Notes: generated by a model not told the origin, from the letters alone. Shown: positions 46,154 through 56,577, counted from the first letter of the stretch. The stretch is DNA of 64,000 bases from Hymenobacter aerilatus (GCF_022921095.1 NZ_CP095053.1:1964501-2028500), one strand, 5' to 3'. Numbers and translations: made by a program.

Positions 46154-48631
46154 ATGCGTCACTACGTTGGGCGGCTATTGGTAAAACGTTTCCTCGCGAG
46201 CTTGTTTGTACTGGGCTGGGTAGCTTCTGTGCCGCAGGTACATGCCCAAACTGCCCCTACCCTCATGGGCCTTGTGCGCGATGCCAGCGGGCAGCCGCTG
46301 GAGTATGCCACCGTGACGCTGCACCGCGCCGCCGACTCGGTGGCCGTTAAGACTGAGTTCTGCGATGCGCAGGGGCGCTTTGCCCTACCCGCGGCACTTG
46401 CGGGGAACTACCTGATTTCGGCGGCCCTTGTAGGATACAACCGCGTATGGAGCGAACCGGTGACTGCAATCGGGCAGTCTCAGACCCTAAGCCCGCTCGT
46501 GCTCCAGGCCAGCGCGGCCGCCACCTTGCATGAGGTGAAAGTAGAAGCGCGCCGCCCTCTGTATGAGCGCGAGGCCGACCGCACCATTGTGAATGTGGAG
46601 GGTAGCACGCTGAGTGCCGGCGCTACCTCGCTGGATGTGCTGGGCCGTGCCCCCGGCGTGACGGTAGATGGCGCCGACAACCTCTCGTTGCGTGGTCGCC
46701 AGGGCTTGCTAGTACTTATCGATGGCAAGCGTGTGCCCCTGAGCGGCACCGAGCTGGCTGACTACCTGCGCGCCCTACCCGCCGAGCAGCTTGCCAGTAT
46801 TGAGTTGCTGAGCAATCCGCCCGCTAAGTTTGATGCGCAGGGTGGCGCCGGCATTATTGCCATTCGCCTGAAAAAGGACCAGCGCTTGGGTACCAACGGC
46901 ACTGCCAACATCAGTTACGGGCGTGGGCGCTACGGTAAGTTTACCACGGGCCTTGCCCTGAACCACCGGCGCAAAAACCTCAATGTATTTGGAAACTACA
47001 CCTACACCGACCGGCGTAATTTCCTGGACTTGGACTTTTACCGCCAGTTTACCAGCAACGACAACGCGTGGTTGGGTTCTAGTGAGCAGTTCAACCGCAC
47101 TACCAGCCATTTGCAGTCGCATAGCTGGAAAGCAGGGTTAGACTACAATCTATCGGATCGTACCTTGCTAGGTGTAAGCGTGAGCGGGCTACTGAGCGAG
47201 GCGCCTAGCTTTGGTGATAACCAAACGTTTATTTATGGTGAAACCTCTGATTCCCGCTATCGCTTGACCGGCCAGTACCGCTCTACCACCGACCAGATGG
47301 TACAACGCCCTAACCTCGCTGGCAACCTCAACCTACGCCACGTATTTGCTGACTCTACCAACGCCCCGGAACTAACCGCCGACCTGGACGTAGCCCGCTA
47401 CACCACCGACCGCCTACTGGCCCTGACAACCGTGTACGAGTTGCCCGATGCTCCTACCAGCGTACTGCACGGCGACCAGCAAAACTACGTTACCATTCAG
47501 TCGGCGAAGGTTGATTACAGCCGCCTCCTACCCTACCGCACCCGTCTAGAAACCGGTGCCAAGGTCACCTACATCAGCTCCGACAACGATGCCGTATTTA
47601 CGAATACGGTAGAGGAGCAAACTACTCTGGATACTGAAAAAACCAACCGCTTCCGCTACAACGAAAACGTGAATGCGGCTTATATTAGTTTGCAGCGCGC
47701 TACAGCGCGCACTACTACCCAGTTGGGCCTGCGAGCTGAGCAGACGAATACGCTGAGCCGGCAGTCGGTGGGCAACGAGCGGTACGAGTGGCACTACTTT
47801 CAGCTGTTCCCAAACCTGTCGGTGAAGCGGACGCTCTCGGAGCAGCACGCGCTGGCCCTCTCGCTCAGCCGCCGCCTCGACCGCCCCAGCTACGGGCAGC
47901 TCAACCCGCTACGCGTGTACTTTGATGCTACGTCGTACCAGTCGGGCAACCCGGCGTTGCGGCCCCAGACCAGCTACGACCTGGAGCTGACGCATACCTT
48001 TCACGAGAAGTATACCAGTACCCTGGGATACGCCCGCACCAGCAATCTGATTCAGAATGTAGTGCAGCCTGCCCCCGAAGGCGGCCGCACAGTGGTGAAC
48101 CAGTTTACTAACTTAGGCAAGCTGCACTTCTTCTCGCTTACGCTCACGGCCCCCGTAGAAATCAGCAGGAGCTGGACCATGTACAACAACTTGGTGCTAT
48201 TCTATGGCCGTTACTTAGGCAGTCTGGCCGGCACCGCCCTCGACCGGGGCCGCCCGGCCTTCACGTTCAACACCAACCAGAGCTTCAGTTTTGGGCGCGG
48301 CTGGTCGGCAGATGTAACGGGCCTGTACCAGTCGCGGGAGGTAGCGGCGTTCGAGGTAGTGCGCCGACGCGGGCAGGTCACGGCTGGCGTGCAGAAGTCT
48401 CTGTGGGACAAACAGGCCACGTTGCGCCTGAATGTGTCGGACGTTTTCTACACCACGCCCATCCGCTCTACCTCCACCTACGACAACTTTCGGGAAACCT
48501 TCTACAACCGTTTTGACAGTCGCGTCGCTACCCTGGCTTTTACGTACCGCTTTGGGGGTAGCAAAGTCACGGCCGCCCGCAAACGTACGGTAGGGGCCGA
48601 CGCGGAACTGCGCCGCACAGGAGGCTTCTAA
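46154..48631 (+). CDS. TonB-dependent outer membrane receptor, outer membrane beta-barrel family
   Basis: An 825-residue receptor. Signal peptide about 1-32 (ending VPQVHA, cut before Q), a carboxypeptidase-like regulatory domain (LMGLVRDASGQPLEYATVTL), then a plug (RTIVNVEGSTLSAGATSLDV, GVTVDGADNLSLRGRQGLLV) and a 14-strand-type barrel (outer membrane protein beta-barrel family, without SusC features). No SusD partner follows. Typical ligands for this group are unknown; siderophores or peptides are possible. It starts a new unit after an AT-rich promoter zone, and the bestrophin gene follows by 77 bases. Confidence 0.94.
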   Translation: MRHYVGRLLVKRFLASLFVLGWVASVPQVHAQTAPTLMGLVRDASGQPLEYATVTLHRAADSVAVKTEFCDAQGRFALPAALAGNYLISAALVGYNRVWSEPVTAIGQSQTLSPLVLQASAAATLHEVKVEARRPLYEREADRTIVNVEGSTLSAGATSLDVLGRAPGVTVDGADNLSLRGRQGLLVLIDGKRVPLSGTELADYLRALPAEQLASIELLSNPPAKFDAQGGAGIIAIRLKKDQRLGTNGTANISYGRGRYGKFTTGLALNHRRKNLNVFGNYTYTDRRNFLDLDFYRQFTSNDNAWLGSSEQFNRTTSHLQSHSWKAGLDYNLSDRTLLGVSVSGLLSEAPSFGDNQTFIYGETSDSRYRLTGQYRSTTDQMVQRPNLAGNLNLRHVFADSTNAPELTADLDVARYTTDRLLALTTVYELPDAPTSVLHGDQQNYVTIQSAKVDYSRLLPYRTRLETGAKVTYISSDNDAVFTNTVEEQTTLDTEKTNRFRYNENVNAAYISLQRATARTTTQLGLRAEQTNTLSRQSVGNERYEWHYFQLFPNLSVKRTLSEQHALALSLSRRLDRPSYGQLNPLRVYFDATSYQSGNPALRPQTSYDLELTHTFHEKYTSTLGYARTSNLIQNVVQPAPEGGRTVVNQFTNLGKLHFFSLTLTAPVEISRSWTMYNNLVLFYGRYLGSLAGTALDRGRPAFTFNTNQSFSFGRGWSADVTGLYQSREVAAFEVVRRRGQVTAGVQKSLWDKQATLRLNVSDVFYTTPIRSTSTYDNFRETFYNRFDSRVATLAFTYRFGGSKVTAARKRTVGADAELRRTGGF

Positions 48632-48708
48632 GGATGAAAGCCTGATCGGCACAACTACTCGCACGGCTTTGCGTGTAAGGGAGGACGTACACGTAACTCC
48701 TCCCCTCC

Positions 48709-49626
48709 ATGCTCCTCGACACCAAATTGCCCGTTGGCTATATCCTCAAGCGCATATGGCCCGATGTCATTCGGGTGCTGATTATTTCCGTTTCTTTTCA
48801 GCTCCTGAAGTATTTTCTCGGCGACTATCTCCCCCAGATTCCACTGCAACTGCCTACCATTCTGGGCAGCTTGATTTCGCTGCTGCTGGCCTTCAATCTC
48901 AACCAGTCGTACGACCGGTGGTGGGAGGCACGCAAGATGTGGGGCGCCATCGTGAACGACTCGCGGATGCTGGTGCTGCAGATCCTGCACTTCGTGCCCA
49001 ACGACTTACTGCGCAGCCCTACCCTTGGCTCACCCCTACACGCCTTTGCCTATCGCCAGATAGCCTGGTGCTACAGTCTGGGGCAGTCTTTGCGCGGCCT
49101 GGATGCATTGGAGGGTCTCGATACGTTTCTCTCGGAGCAGGATCTGGCTTACCTGCGAAAACACAGTAACAAACCTGTCGGAATTTTGGCTTTGCACACA
49201 GCGCACACCAAAGAACTCTATCAAAAGGAAATAATCAATGCTTTCCAGCAAGTGCAGCTCGACAATACCGTAGTGCGCTACACCGAGTCGATGGGCGGCG
49301 CCGAACGAATCAAAAACACCGTATTCCCGGCCAGCTACCGCCAGTTGATCTACCTTCTGATTTATCTATTTCTGATTACGCTGTCATTGGGTCTGGTGGA
49401 AACCATAGGTTTTTGGGAAATTCCTATGCTAATGACCATTGCAGTTGCCTTTCTGCTGCTCGAGCGCACGGCCCGTTATCTGCAGGATCCTTTCAGCAAC
49501 AAACCCACCGACACGCCCATGACAGCCGTAGCCCGCACCATTGAAATCAATCTACGACAACTGCTGGAAGAGCACAAAGACGATATTCCCACGCCAGTAG
49601 TCTCAAACACGTTTTATCTGATGTAA
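48709..49626 (+). CDS. Bestrophin-like (UPF0187/YneE) channel protein
   Basis: A 305-residue inner-membrane protein of the bacterial bestrophin family, pentameric ion channels. Typical segments: the N-terminal GYILKRIWPDVIRVLIISVS helix, then PTILGSLISLLLAFNLNQSY followed by DRWWEARKMWGAIVNDSRML, the family signature. A second helix pair (LIYLLIYLFLITLSLGLVET, IPMLMTIAVAFLLLERTARY) precedes QDPFSNKPTDTPM, which is close to the conserved DPF motif. It probably conducts small ions (sodium or chloride differ between members). It is a single gene followed by a terminator. Confidence 0.92.
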   Translation: MLLDTKLPVGYILKRIWPDVIRVLIISVSFQLLKYFLGDYLPQIPLQLPTILGSLISLLLAFNLNQSYDRWWEARKMWGAIVNDSRMLVLQILHFVPNDLLRSPTLGSPLHAFAYRQIAWCYSLGQSLRGLDALEGLDTFLSEQDLAYLRKHSNKPVGILALHTAHTKELYQKEIINAFQQVQLDNTVVRYTESMGGAERIKNTVFPASYRQLIYLLIYLFLITLSLGLVETIGFWEIPMLMTIAVAFLLLERTARYLQDPFSNKPTDTPMTAVARTIEINLRQLLEEHKDDIPTPVVSNTFYLM

Positions 49627-49649
49627 TCAGCCTAACGCGTTTATTAAGT

Positions 49650-49690
49650 ACAAGGGCCGATTCTGTAGAGGATCGGCCCTTGTATTTATT
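49650..49690 (+). terminator. Rho-independent terminator
   Basis: 12-bp stem ACAAGGGCCGAT / ATCGGCCCTTGT around TCTGTAGAGG, then ATTTATT. It ends the bestrophin transcript 24 bases after the stop codon. Confidence 0.85.
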
Positions 49691-49929
49691 GCCACATCTA
49701 TACTTTGCAGAACACTCTCGCAGGATCATCCTGTTTAAGCTAAATTGATAGCTGAGCACCCTCCCTATCGAGCAGAAAAACGAAATTCGAATCTTCGTGT
49801 ATTGCTAACATCCTCACATTGGGTAACATAAGCACCACTTGCATAGATTGAATACGAAATAGGTCGTACTTATGGCAAGATGCTATAATGGCAATCGATA
49901 CGAACTGACTGTCGTAAATTAAATTTATA

Positions 49930-49951
49930 CTTATAAACAGCTTATAAACAA
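49930..49951. repeat. Tandem repeat of CTTATAAACAG with 11-bp period
   Basis: CTTATAAACAG is followed directly by CTTATAAACAA. A period of 11 bases, about one helical turn, is the spacing expected of a direct-repeat binding site. It lies about 590 bases before the second susC gene. Confidence 0.6.
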
Positions 49952-50098
49952 TTATTTACAAAACAAACAGCGATAAAATCAACTTAACATTGAGGTAATA
50001 CAAAAGAAAAAACTTCTGTAAAAAGTAGACTTTTTTAGCATTATCGCCTTAATTAGCAACATCTATTGAAATACTGTCAAACGAATAATGAAGCTTTG

Positions 50099-50167
50099 AT
50101 GAGCAAAATCATACTCTTGCTTTCACTACTAGCACTTCCATTTACAAGTCGCAGTTTGTGTATGTAA
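50099..50167 (+). CDS. Possible 22-residue signal-like peptide
   Basis: ATG at 50099 opens a frame of 22 codons ending at TAA 50165-50167. The product, of which the core is KIILLLSLLALPFTS, looks like a bare signal peptide. It could be a leader peptide, the leftover start of a lost exported protein, or chance in AT-rich sequence. It is below normal gene-calling size. Confidence 0.25.
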   Translation: MSKIILLLSLLALPFTSRSLCM

Positions 50168-50540
50168 GCGTAGCATATCGCTGGTGAAAGCCACGCATAA
50201 ACGGCTTCCAGCTATTGCCGTTTCAGGAGTGGCAATAACCATATTTCACTGGTTCAAGGAAGTCATTTCCTGTATTCACCACATAGGCTTATACAACTCT
50301 GCTGGCCGTAGTACCGAGGTAGCAGATTGCACAAGCTGCTTACGCGTTACTTCTCCCTTTTTCATGAGGCAGAGCTACGAAAGCAAGCTATTAGCTCTTC
50401 ACAGGATCAGCCAGCCGTTCCCTGACTAGTCAGGACTACAGCCTGTTTTCTACTGAAAGCAGCTACACCCGGATTTTAGAAGTAGCGATGCGCTACAAAC
50501 GAACTTCAATCACCTACTTAATTCCTAATTCCAACTCTGC

Positions 50541-53500
50541 ATGAAGAAAACACTACTTCTCAGCTTTGTTTTGATGCTGGCGCTGCTAACGCAGGCGTGG
50601 GCACAGAACAGAACTGTAACAGGACGAGTGACGGACGTTACCACTGGCGAAGCGTTGCCGGGCGTAACCGTTCGCCTCAAAGGCACAGCCACAGCGGCCC
50701 CTACGGATGCAACTGGCAGCTACAGCATTGATGTTCCAGCCGGCGAAGCAACGCTGGTATTCACCTTCATTGGCTATATCAATAAAGAAGTTTCGGTTGG
50801 CAACCAATCTGCGCTGAATGTAGCGCTGACTGGCGACACCCAGAACCTGGATGAAGTAGTAGTGGTAGCATACGGTACGGCCGACCCTGCTACGTATACC
50901 GGTTCCGTGGCTAAAATCGGAGCCGAGAAACTGTCGCAGCGTCCCGTAACGAACGTTACGAACGCCATTGCCGGCCAAGCTGCAGGTGTACAGGTTGCTG
51001 GTGGCTCCGGTCAGCCAGGAGATGGTCCCGATATCCGTATTCGAGGCTTTAGCTCTGTGAACTACTCAAATTCTCCGCTATATGTAGTAGATGGGGTGCC
51101 CTACACGGCAGGACTGTCTAATTTAAATACGGAAGACATTGCGAGCATCTCTATTTTGAAAGATGCCGCCTCCACTGCTCTTTATGGCTCGCGCGCTACG
51201 AACGGGGTAGTAATGATTACCACCAAGCGCGGCAAGAAAGACCGAGTACAGGTGAACGTGCGGGCATTGCAAGGCGTTTCTTCTCGGGCAATTCCGGAGT
51301 ACAGCCGCGTGAATGCGCAGCAGTATTACCCCATGATGTGGGAAGCTTACCGCAACAGCCTTGTTAGTGGAACTGTTACCCGCGAGCAGGCCAATCAGCG
51401 CGCTACCAACACGATCAAAAGCCTGCTGGGCTACAACCCCTTCAATGTGCCCGACAACCAGATTGTAGGCACAGATGGCACTCTGAACCCCAACGCACAG
51501 CTGCTGTGGGGTGATGATCTGAACTGGGAAAAAGCGCTGAGCCGGACCGGCTCCCGCTCTGACTACACGGCCAGCTTCAACGGCGGCTCGGAGAAAAGCG
51601 ACTACTACGTTTCGCTGGGCTACCTGAACGAGAAAGGCTACGTGATCAAGTCGGACTTCGAGCGTTTTTCCGGCCGTCTGAACGTGAATACCAACCTAAC
51701 CAAATGGTTCAAGGCTGGCGCAAACATAAATTACACGCTCACCAACTCCAACCAGGCTAACACCGGCAGTGCTACGGGCTTTGTAAATCCGTTCTTCTTC
51801 AGCCGCGGCATTGGTCCCATCTACCCTGTGCACCAGCACGACCCCACAACGGGAGCGTATGTATTGGATGCCAATGGCCAAAAAATATATGACATCGGCG
51901 GCTCCTCTCCTACCATGACCCGTCCGGTGTATCCTGGCCGTCATATCGTAGCTGAAACCGAGTGGAACAACTACCTCTACCGTCGCAATGTACTGGGTGG
52001 TAGAACCTACGGGGAAATCACCTTCCTGAAAGACTTCAAATTCACGGGCAACTTTGCGATAGATATTACCAACTACGAGGAGCAGACCTACGAAAATACG
52101 GTAGTAGGCGACGGTGCCCCCGCTGGCCGCGCTGGTCGGACGATCTACAACCTGACGAGCTACACTGCCAACCAGCTGCTGAACTATAACAAGACGTTTG
52201 GCGGAGTACACACCGTGGAAGCACTGGTGGGCCACGAGAACTACAGCCGAAACTATGACTATCTAACTGGTTCTAAATCGGGTGAGGTAGTGCCGAATAA
52301 CACGGAGCTGCAGAACTTCAACACCATCAACAACTTCAATACCTACCTGCAGGAGCACCGGATTGAGTCCTTCTTTGGTCGGGCAAACTATACATTTGAT
52401 GACCGCTATACAGTATCTGGTTCGTACCGGCGGGACGGTTCCTCACGTTTTTATAAGGATGTACGTTGGGGTAGCTTCTGGTCTGTAGGCGGCTCCTGGC
52501 GTCTAGACAAGGAGAAGTTTTTCACGATGCCTACTTGGGCTGACATGGTGAAGCTACGCGCTTCTTATGGACAGGTAGGAAACGAAAACCTGAATAATTC
52601 AGACGGGAATAACTTCTACGCTTGGCAGGCGCTCTATACTCTGGGTCAGAACAACGCCGCAGAACCAGGCTTCTCGCAAGCAACTCTAGGCAACAGAAAC
52701 CTAGTGTGGGAAAAGAACAACAGCTTCGATGCCGGGCTTGAGTTTGCTTTGTTCCAGAACCGCTTGAATGGCTCGATTGAGTATTTCAACCGGACATCGA
52801 AAGACCTGTTGTTTGAAGTGCAGTTGCCACTTTCCAGTGGGGTAGCCAACCGCATCGAGAACGTAGGAGCAATGTATAACCGAGGTATTGAGCTTCGCCT
52901 AGCCGGAGACATCATTAAAACCAGTACCTTCAACTGGAATCTGGATGTAAACTGGACCACCTATAAAAACGAGATTACGCGCCTACCCTATGAAGAGCTG
53001 GTATCGGGTACCAAGAAGCTGAAAAAAGGCCGGAGCCTGCAGGAATTCTGGCTGCGTGAATACTACGGTGTTGACCCGGATAATGGCGACGCGCTGTACC
53101 GCGCTATCTCGTATAACGAGAGCAACAGCAAAATCATTGGTGGCGATACTGTGACCTCAAGCGCCAACAATGCCCGCTACCACTACGCTGGCACGGCCAT
53201 TCCAAAGTTCTCGGGTGGTATCACCAATACGTTCACATACAAAGGCTTCACTCTGTCGGCCCTGCTGACCTACTCCGTAGGTGGCAAGTTCTACGATAGC
53301 CAGTACGCCAGTTTGATGAACCATGGCAGCTACGGTGATGCCATGCACACAGACATGCTGAACCGCTGGCAGAACCCTGGTGACATCACTAATGTGCCTC
53401 GCATGCAAGTGGGCAACACCGTGAACTTAGCTGCGGCTTCAGATCGTTGGCTAACCGATGCCTCCTACCTCAATTTCCGGTCAGTGTCGTTGGGCTACAA

Positions 53501-53684
53501 CCTGCCTGCCCCCCTTATGACCCGCCTCAAGCTGCGTAACGTGAACATTTTCGCTACCGGCGAGAACTTGGCGCTGATTACCAAGCGCAAAGGCATGAAC
53601 GTGGCGCAGGCTTTCTCCGGTACTACGTCGGCCGTGTACCTGCCCGCCCGTGTACTTTCGCTGGGGATGAACCTCTCTTTGTAG
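50541..53684 (+). CDS. SusC/RagA-family TonB-linked outer membrane transporter (second copy)
   Basis: A 1047-residue outer-membrane importer. A signal peptide (MKKTLLLSFVLMLALLTQAW, cut after AQ) is followed by the regulatory domain (VTGRVTDVTTGEALPGVTVR), the TonB box region DEVVVVAYGTADPATYTGSV, and the plug motifs QAAGVQVAGGSGQPGDGPDI and RIRGFSSVNYSN, PLYVVDGVPY. The barrel ends in VLSLGMNLSL. The 13-base gap to the SusD gene shows they are one operon. No enzyme genes follow, so the cargo cannot be inferred; peptide or protein uptake is as likely as glycan. Confidence 0.97.
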   Translation: MKKTLLLSFVLMLALLTQAWAQNRTVTGRVTDVTTGEALPGVTVRLKGTATAAPTDATGSYSIDVPAGEATLVFTFIGYINKEVSVGNQSALNVALTGDTQNLDEVVVVAYGTADPATYTGSVAKIGAEKLSQRPVTNVTNAIAGQAAGVQVAGGSGQPGDGPDIRIRGFSSVNYSNSPLYVVDGVPYTAGLSNLNTEDIASISILKDAASTALYGSRATNGVVMITTKRGKKDRVQVNVRALQGVSSRAIPEYSRVNAQQYYPMMWEAYRNSLVSGTVTREQANQRATNTIKSLLGYNPFNVPDNQIVGTDGTLNPNAQLLWGDDLNWEKALSRTGSRSDYTASFNGGSEKSDYYVSLGYLNEKGYVIKSDFERFSGRLNVNTNLTKWFKAGANINYTLTNSNQANTGSATGFVNPFFFSRGIGPIYPVHQHDPTTGAYVLDANGQKIYDIGGSSPTMTRPVYPGRHIVAETEWNNYLYRRNVLGGRTYGEITFLKDFKFTGNFAIDITNYEEQTYENTVVGDGAPAGRAGRTIYNLTSYTANQLLNYNKTFGGVHTVEALVGHENYSRNYDYLTGSKSGEVVPNNTELQNFNTINNFNTYLQEHRIESFFGRANYTFDDRYTVSGSYRRDGSSRFYKDVRWGSFWSVGGSWRLDKEKFFTMPTWADMVKLRASYGQVGNENLNNSDGNNFYAWQALYTLGQNNAAEPGFSQATLGNRNLVWEKNNSFDAGLEFALFQNRLNGSIEYFNRTSKDLLFEVQLPLSSGVANRIENVGAMYNRGIELRLAGDIIKTSTFNWNLDVNWTTYKNEITRLPYEELVSGTKKLKKGRSLQEFWLREYYGVDPDNGDALYRAISYNESNSKIIGGDTVTSSANNARYHYAGTAIPKFSGGITNTFTYKGFTLSALLTYSVGGKFYDSQYASLMNHGSYGDAMHTDMLNRWQNPGDITNVPRMQVGNTVNLAAASDRWLTDASYLNFRSVSLGYNLPAPLMTRLKLRNVNIFATGENLALITKRKGMNVAQAFSGTTSAVYLPARVLSLGMNLSL

Positions 53685-53697
53685 TAACTACTTAGTA

Positions 53698-55188
53698 ATG
53701 AAAAAGACGATATATAGCGCTTTCTTAGCTAGCGCCTTAGTGTTTTCCTCCTGCGATAAGGATTATCTAGATACGGCACCTACTAGTGCCGTAACCGAGG
53801 AAGACGTTCTTACCAATACGAAGAACGCTATGGCGGCCTTGAACGGTATCCACCGGATACTGTATTTGCAGCATAACAGCAGCCAAAACCAGGGCGGAGA
53901 AGGGTCGATGAAAATTATGATGGATGCCCTAGGAGAAGACTGGGTGCAGACATTGGGTACCAGCTGGTGGGCTTCTGAGCACAACTGGATTTCGCACCGC
54001 AATGCGGCCTCGACATCTTCTTACAACCATGCCTGGTACTATTTCTATTACCGCATCATCTCCAATGCTAACATGCTCATCAACGGGCTGGAGAATGCAA
54101 CCGGACCCGAAGCGGACAAGAAAATGGTGATTGGTGAGGCCTTGGTATACCGTGCCTGGGCGCACTTCCAACTGGTGCAAGTGTTTGGGGAACGGTACGA
54201 TGCCAGCAAGGACAATACCCAGCTAGGCGTGCCGCTAATGACTACGAACACCACAGAGGGCCAGCCCCGAGCCACTGTGAAAGATGTGTACGCCCAGGTG
54301 AACAAGGATCTGGACGATGCTATCACGACGCTGACCGGCCTGGGTGCTCGCCCTGCCAAATCCCACTTCAATGCAGCCGTAGCCAAAGGCATCAAAGCCC
54401 GGGTAGCCCTGGCGCAGCAAAACTGGGCGGATGCCGCGAAGTTTGCGCAGGAAGCCATTCAGCAGAGCGGCGCCACCCTGATGAGCCGGACGCAGTACAC
54501 GAGCGGCTTCAACAATGTGGATAACCCGGAGTGGATATGGGGTAGCAAGATGCAGGCCGACCAGACCAACTACTTCTACTCGTTCTTCGCCTACATGTCG
54601 GCCAACTTTAACTCGACCGCTATCCGGCAGAATCCAAAGAAAATCAACTCGGTTCTCTACGACCAGCTGCCCACTACCGACGTTCGCCGGCAGTTGTGGG
54701 ACCCAGCGGGTACCAGTATTCCGGCTCCTGCCAACGGTGTGAAAGCAAAGTATGGCCAGAAGAAGTTTCTGGTAGCTGATCCCAGCCTGAGCATCGGCGA
54801 CGTACCACACATGCGTTTGGCTGAGTTGTACCTGATCTTGGCAGAGGCGCAAGCCCGGCAGAACAATGCCGCTGCTGCCGCTACCCTGTTCACGCTTGTG
54901 AGTGCCCGCGACCCACAATACGTGCGCTCTACCAAGACGGGCCAGGCGCTGGTAGACGAAATTCTTACCCAACGCCGGGTAGAGCTGTGGGGCGAAGGTT
55001 TCCGCTTCCTGGACCTCAAGCGCACCAACAGCCCACTAAACCGGACAGGCGCAAACCACCTCGAGCAGTTTGCCTGGGCAATTCGCGTAGGCAACCTCAG
55101 AGTGGAGCCCGGCGCGAAGGAATGGCAGTTCCTGTTCCCGCAGTCTGAAATCAACGTAAACAAAGCCATTGTGCAGAACCCACTGTAG
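53698..55188 (+). CDS. SusD/RagB-family nutrient-binding lipoprotein (second copy)
   Basis: A 496-residue surface lipoprotein paired with the SusC gene 13 bases upstream. The signal peptide ends at the lipobox FSSC, followed by DKDYLDTAPTSAVTEEDVLT, the usual SusD start. TPR-like helices (VIGEALVYRAWAHFQLVQVF) and the C-terminal motifs MRLAELYLILAEAQARQNNA and ILTQRRVELWGEGFRFLDLK are present. The C-terminus (FLFPQSEINVNKAIVQNPL) is complete. It is followed by a terminator; no hydrolase gene is attached to this pair. Confidence 0.97.
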   Translation: MKKTIYSAFLASALVFSSCDKDYLDTAPTSAVTEEDVLTNTKNAMAALNGIHRILYLQHNSSQNQGGEGSMKIMMDALGEDWVQTLGTSWWASEHNWISHRNAASTSSYNHAWYYFYYRIISNANMLINGLENATGPEADKKMVIGEALVYRAWAHFQLVQVFGERYDASKDNTQLGVPLMTTNTTEGQPRATVKDVYAQVNKDLDDAITTLTGLGARPAKSHFNAAVAKGIKARVALAQQNWADAAKFAQEAIQQSGATLMSRTQYTSGFNNVDNPEWIWGSKMQADQTNYFYSFFAYMSANFNSTAIRQNPKKINSVLYDQLPTTDVRRQLWDPAGTSIPAPANGVKAKYGQKKFLVADPSLSIGDVPHMRLAELYLILAEAQARQNNAAAAATLFTLVSARDPQYVRSTKTGQALVDEILTQRRVELWGEGFRFLDLKRTNSPLNRTGANHLEQFAWAIRVGNLRVEPGAKEWQFLFPQSEINVNKAIVQNPL

Positions 55189-55254
55189 AGGTTCTACCTT
55201 TCTGCTGACAAAGAAATTCACACAATATGGTTAGCCGTTTGGCTTGAAAAGGCG

Positions 55255-55290
55255 AAGGCCGTTGCACGAATCGTGCAACGGCCTTTTTCG
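55255..55290 (+). terminator. Rho-independent terminator
   Basis: Perfect 15-bp stem AAGGCCGTTGCACGA / TCGTGCAACGGCCTT with a minimal loop, then TTTCG. It ends the second susCD operon and may also work for the converging thioredoxin-like gene. Confidence 0.9.
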
Positions 55291-55299
55291 TTGTGTGGC

Positions 55300-56442
55300 T
55301 TACTTAGCTCCTACCTTATCGTTCAGTGCGGCCCGGTATAGCTGCGGATTGTTCTCCGCGTATCCCACAAATCTTCGTATCTCTTTACCCCTACTGTCAG
55401 CTAGAATAACTAGAGGAATAGCGCTGAAATTGAATTTTTGCTGCACCGATTCGATCTGCTCTTTGTCGACGATGAGTTGCTGCCATCCCATCTGCTCCTG
55501 GCCCAACGCCTTCTGCCAGCTTTCTGGTTGCTCATCGATGGAAACACTAACCAAGTTCACACCTCGGTCTTTATACTCGGTGTAGAGTTCTTTCAACTGG
55601 GGTATCTCTTGGCGGCACGGGCCGCACCAGCTGGCCCAAAACACGAGCATGTTTACCTTGGCACCGTTGTCCATCATCCATCCTTGCTGCTTGTCAGGTT
55701 TCGCAAAGGACATATTGGGGTAGGGCTGATCCGGATCTACCCTATTTGCTAGATATTGTTTGACTTTCGCACCAAAAGCGGATGCCTGCACGTCTGGGGT
55801 GAACAGCGCTAGAATCTCGCGTAGCTCCTGCTCGGAATATTGTTCTTTCGCGTTATATATCTCCTTTATAAGGTAGTAAGAGTAAGGGTTCGCTCTGATT
55901 TTATTTGTAAAAAACTTGATTCTAGCTGCCCGTTTTTCTCCTTCACTGTTACCTAACCAACCAAAATCTGCCCTATTCAGACTGTACATAAGGCTGGTTT
56001 CTTTACTACCATATACCCTTATTTTATCACCTTGCAGATCACCTCCTAATTTTGTACGCCCTTTTTCTAAGAAAAAGGCTGTGTGGTAGTATTTTAAGCT
56101 ATCCGCGCCTTTTGTGTAGTTATAAAACGCTAGCATCCGATACCCTAGCCTTTTGTAATACTGCTCCCTATCTGTGGAGTCATATGGTATATCGTTGGTG
56201 TAATGAATAGATACCATACTAGGCGTGAATGCAGAATCCGGTTTCAACTTAAAAATAAAGTGCCCATCCTTGCACTCCGTCGAATCAAGCAAAATGTCGT
56301 ATTGGTAGGCGTCGGCTAAGTATACTTTACCATCCGGCATGTTCTTGATATTGCCTTCGACGATAATTTCGTTAGCAGGTTTTTCTTTGGCGCAAGCACA
56401 CAAGCAAGCGAGCAGGCTAATTTTCATAAACGAATTTCTCAT
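55300..56442 (-). CDS. TlpA-family thiol-disulfide oxidoreductase lipoprotein
   Basis: An exported protein of 380 residues. The signal peptide has a lipobox-like LLACLCAC within its first 17 residues; the ATG at 56427 ([10 protein letters not shown]) may be the true start. The N-terminal half resembles DUF4369 ([20 protein letters not shown]), often found ahead of TlpA domains in Bacteroidota. The C-terminal thioredoxin fold has the active site [17 protein letters not shown] and the cis-Pro region [12 protein letters not shown]. It probably reduces disulfides or cytochrome precursors in the periplasm. Base composition is lower in GC than its neighbours, a possible sign of transfer. Confidence 0.92.
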   Translation of the reverse strand: MRNSFMKISLLACLCACAKEKPANEIIVEGNIKNMPDGKVYLADAYQYDILLDSTECKDGHFIFKLKPDSAFTPSMVSIHYTNDIPYDSTDREQYYKRLGYRMLAFYNYTKGADSLKYYHTAFFLEKGRTKLGGDLQGDKIRVYGSKETSLMYSLNRADFGWLGNSEGEKRAARIKFFTNKIRANPYSYYLIKEIYNAKEQYSEQELREILALFTPDVQASAFGAKVKQYLANRVDPDQPYPNMSFAKPDKQQGWMMDNGAKVNMLVFWASWCGPCRQEIPQLKELYTEYKDRGVNLVSVSIDEQPESWQKALGQEQMGWQQLIVDKEQIESVQQKFNFSAIPLVILADSRGKEIRRFVGYAENNPQLYRAALNDKVGAK

Positions 56443-56526
56443 GAGCTAATAGGGTAGTTGGTTGATTTATAGAATACTAAACGGTAATAACTGAATATAC
56501 AATATACTATTTCTCATATAATGAAA

Positions 56527-56577
56527 AGCGCCGCGTCAGCACCAACAGAATCTTACTGTCGGTGCTGACGCGGCGCT
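56527..56577. terminator. Strong hairpin between two leftward genes
   Basis: 17-bp perfect stem AGCGCCGCGTCAGCACC / GGTGCTGACGCGGCGCT, extended by ACAG/CTGT, with an AATCTTA loop. It lies 22 bases past the 3' end of porX and upstream of the TlpA-like gene. On the minus strand the right flank (TTTTCAT) gives a short T run, so it should end the porX transcript. Confidence 0.85.

Larger units (their letters stand above)
49627..50540. other. Long AT-rich region before the second SusC/SusD pair
   Basis: 914 bases. After the terminator at 49650 it is strongly AT-rich (49750-50090), with a tandem repeat at 49930 and a tiny frame at 50099. The 50184-50429 frame has no recognisable motif and is left out. 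The size suggests a regulated promoter, but no regulator gene (HTCS, sigma/anti-sigma) is adjacent. Confidence 0.55.

Noticed and set aside
50184..50429. 81-codon frame upstream of the second susC
   Set aside because: No signal, domain or composition support; lies in the regulatory region.
55300..56442. TlpA-like gene as part of the second susCD operon
   Set aside because: It is on the opposite strand and converges on a shared terminator, so it is a separate unit.
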